NCBI GenBank assembly: GCA_025934475.1
Contig: JAICXZ010000128.1
Span: 1 to 7,712 of the forward strand
DNA length: 7,712 bases
DNA from: Mucilaginibacter sp.
GTDB taxonomy: Bacteria > Bacteroidota > Bacteroidia > Sphingobacteriales > Sphingobacteriaceae
Direction of reading: 5' to 3'
Shown here in pieces: positions 6,906 through 7,712 of the stretch; position 1 is the first letter of the stretch; every line of letters starts with the position of its first letter. The position numbers and the translations under genes are program-made. The notes beneath the pieces are model-generated. The model saw only the letters and a list, made by a program, of their open reading frames with translations, ran no database searches and was not told where the DNA came from.

Positions 6906-7652
6906 ATGGCAAACGAACTAACTGACAAGGCATTCTGGGTCAATTACTGGGAATCAAAAAAGGGTCTGGCATTTAAAGTGCCGGGTAACTATACCTTTCA
7001 TAAGCTGATAAAAAATATCGTCGATGAGAAGCATCCGGCGACAGCTGTGGAACTGGGTGGCTTTCCGGGCTATTATGCCATCTTTCTCAAAAAATACTTT
7101 GGGCTCAAAACCACGCTCTTTGATTACTATGTTCATCCCAAAGTATTGAACGAAGTACTTGCTGCCAATGAGCTAACAGACAAAGACATCGACGTACTCG
7201 AAGGCGATCTTTTCAATTATCAGCCTAAAGAGCAATATGACCTGGTGCTTTCATGCGGATTGATCGAACACTTTAATGACACAAAAGATGTTATTGCCCG
7301 TCACCTTCCATTTCTAAAGCCCGGAGGCACGCTCCTTATCACATTGCCTAATTTTACCGGAGTAAATGGCTGGGTGCAACGTAAGTACGACATGAGCAAT
7401 TACGAGAAGCACAATATTAGCAGTATGTATCCTGCAGCACTTGCGCAATATTGCAGGGAGCTCGGCCTAAAGGATATCACTGCAGCTTATTATGGCAAAT
7501 TCTCTGTCTGGCTCGAAAATCGCGATGAGCAAAGCAGCATTACAAAAGCATTCCTGAAAACGATTTGGTTTGCAGGAAAGATAGTTACGAAAATTGTCCC
7601 TGTTGAATCGCGAATATTTTCTCCTTATATTGTTCTCCGAGCAATATACTAA
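6906..7652 (+). CDS. Class I SAM-dependent methyltransferase
   Basis: A 248-residue cytoplasmic methyltransferase of the Methyltransf_11/25-like Rossmann group. The N terminus has an aromatic helix, FWVNYWESKKG (10-20). Motif I is AVELGGFPGYYAIFL (47-61), with E49, G51 and G55. Acidic residues that may contact SAM ribose or adenine are D73 (TLFDYY) and D101 (LEGDLFNY). DLVLSCGLIEHF (112-123) is the post-II motif, and LKPGGTLLITLPNF (137-150) the motif III region. The C-terminal third (from about 155) has a hydrophobic stretch, TIWFAGKIVTKIV, too amphipathic to call a membrane helix. Motif I carries Phe53 where GxGxG has its middle Gly, which is a variant rather than a loss. The ATG at 6906 is the natural start; no strong Shine-Dalgarno precedes it. 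It follows the protease by 134 bp holding a palindromic element. Given the neighbouring glycosyltransferases, a sugar or glycolipid O-methyl acceptor is possible; the substrate is unknown. Confidence 0.85.
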   Translation: MANELTDKAFWVNYWESKKGLAFKVPGNYTFHKLIKNIVDEKHPATAVELGGFPGYYAIFLKKYFGLKTTLFDYYVHPKVLNEVLAANELTDKDIDVLEGDLFNYQPKEQYDLVLSCGLIEHFNDTKDVIARHLPFLKPGGTLLITLPNFTGVNGWVQRKYDMSNYEKHNISSMYPAALAQYCRELGLKDITAAYYGKFSVWLENRDEQSSITKAFLKTIWFAGKIVTKIVPVESRIFSPYIVLRAIY

Positions 7653-7655
7653 ACT

Positions 7656-7712
7656 ATGGCCTGGGCCTGGGGAATATCCCCTTATCGCAAAGTAACTATA
7701 CCCCTCGGGGAC
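7656..7712 (+). other. Downstream tail with GC-rich palindromes and an open frame to the edge
   Basis: Two short palindromes are visible: GGGGAATATCCCC (7669-7681; 5-bp stem, 3-base loop) and CCCCTCGGGG (7701-7710). An ATG at 7656, three bases after the methyltransferase stop codon, opens a frame of 19 codons (MAWAWGISPYRKVTIPLGD) that reaches the window end without a stop. It could be the start of a translationally coupled gene, or intergenic hairpin or repeat sequence. I do not recognise the peptide, and the richness in palindromes favours a non-coding element. Confidence 0.25.

Noticed and set aside
1..7712. tRNA, rRNA, insertion sequence, phage or defence system
   Set aside because: No tRNA-like cloverleaf, transposase, integrase, nuclease or toxin motifs were seen in any frame, and the five protein genes account for nearly all of the window.

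Overview
The window looks like chromosomal DNA of a Bacteroidota bacterium, most likely Sphingobacteriaceae (Mucilaginibacter/Pedobacter-like). This is inferred from family resemblance (an exported Tricorn-type protease, a Bacteroidota-style YfhO protein, a WcaC-like glycosyltransferase with a cysteine cluster), weak Shine-Dalgarno signals, a TAnnTTTG-type promoter box, and intergenic CACAGAG/CACAAAG-rich palindromic repeats. No genome comparison could be run.

Layout. 1-1340 (+): 3' part of a YfhO-family multi-pass membrane protein, cut by the window edge and followed by a clear intrinsic terminator (1364-1400). 1441-3556 (-): two glycosyltransferase genes read leftwards, a GT-B/GT4 enzyme (2285-3556, TTG start) and then a GT-A/GT2 enzyme (1441-2193), separated by a 93-bp palindromic repeat. 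3604-6771 (+): a complete, signal-peptide-bearing Tricorn-like S41 peptidase of 1055 residues, divergent from the GT4 gene across only 47 bp. 6780-6872: a second copy of the 93-bp repeat. 6906-7652 (+): a class I SAM-dependent methyltransferase. 7653-7712: a short tail with two GC-rich palindromes and an in-frame ATG that stays open to the window end.

Together the YfhO protein, two glycosyltransferases and the methyltransferase suggest a region for cell-surface glycan assembly and modification. The Tricorn-like protease is probably an independent periplasmic peptide-degrading enzyme. All five protein genes belong to recognisable families, and I see no clear new defence or mobile system. The least-explained structure is intergenic: two same-length (93 bp) related palindromic elements. 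Each starts at or next to the stop codon of one gene and lies just upstream of the next co-directional gene, in the same orientation relative to transcription. One of them supplies the stop codon of the GT4 gene. A separate 9-bp-periodic GAT tract follows the GT2 gene.
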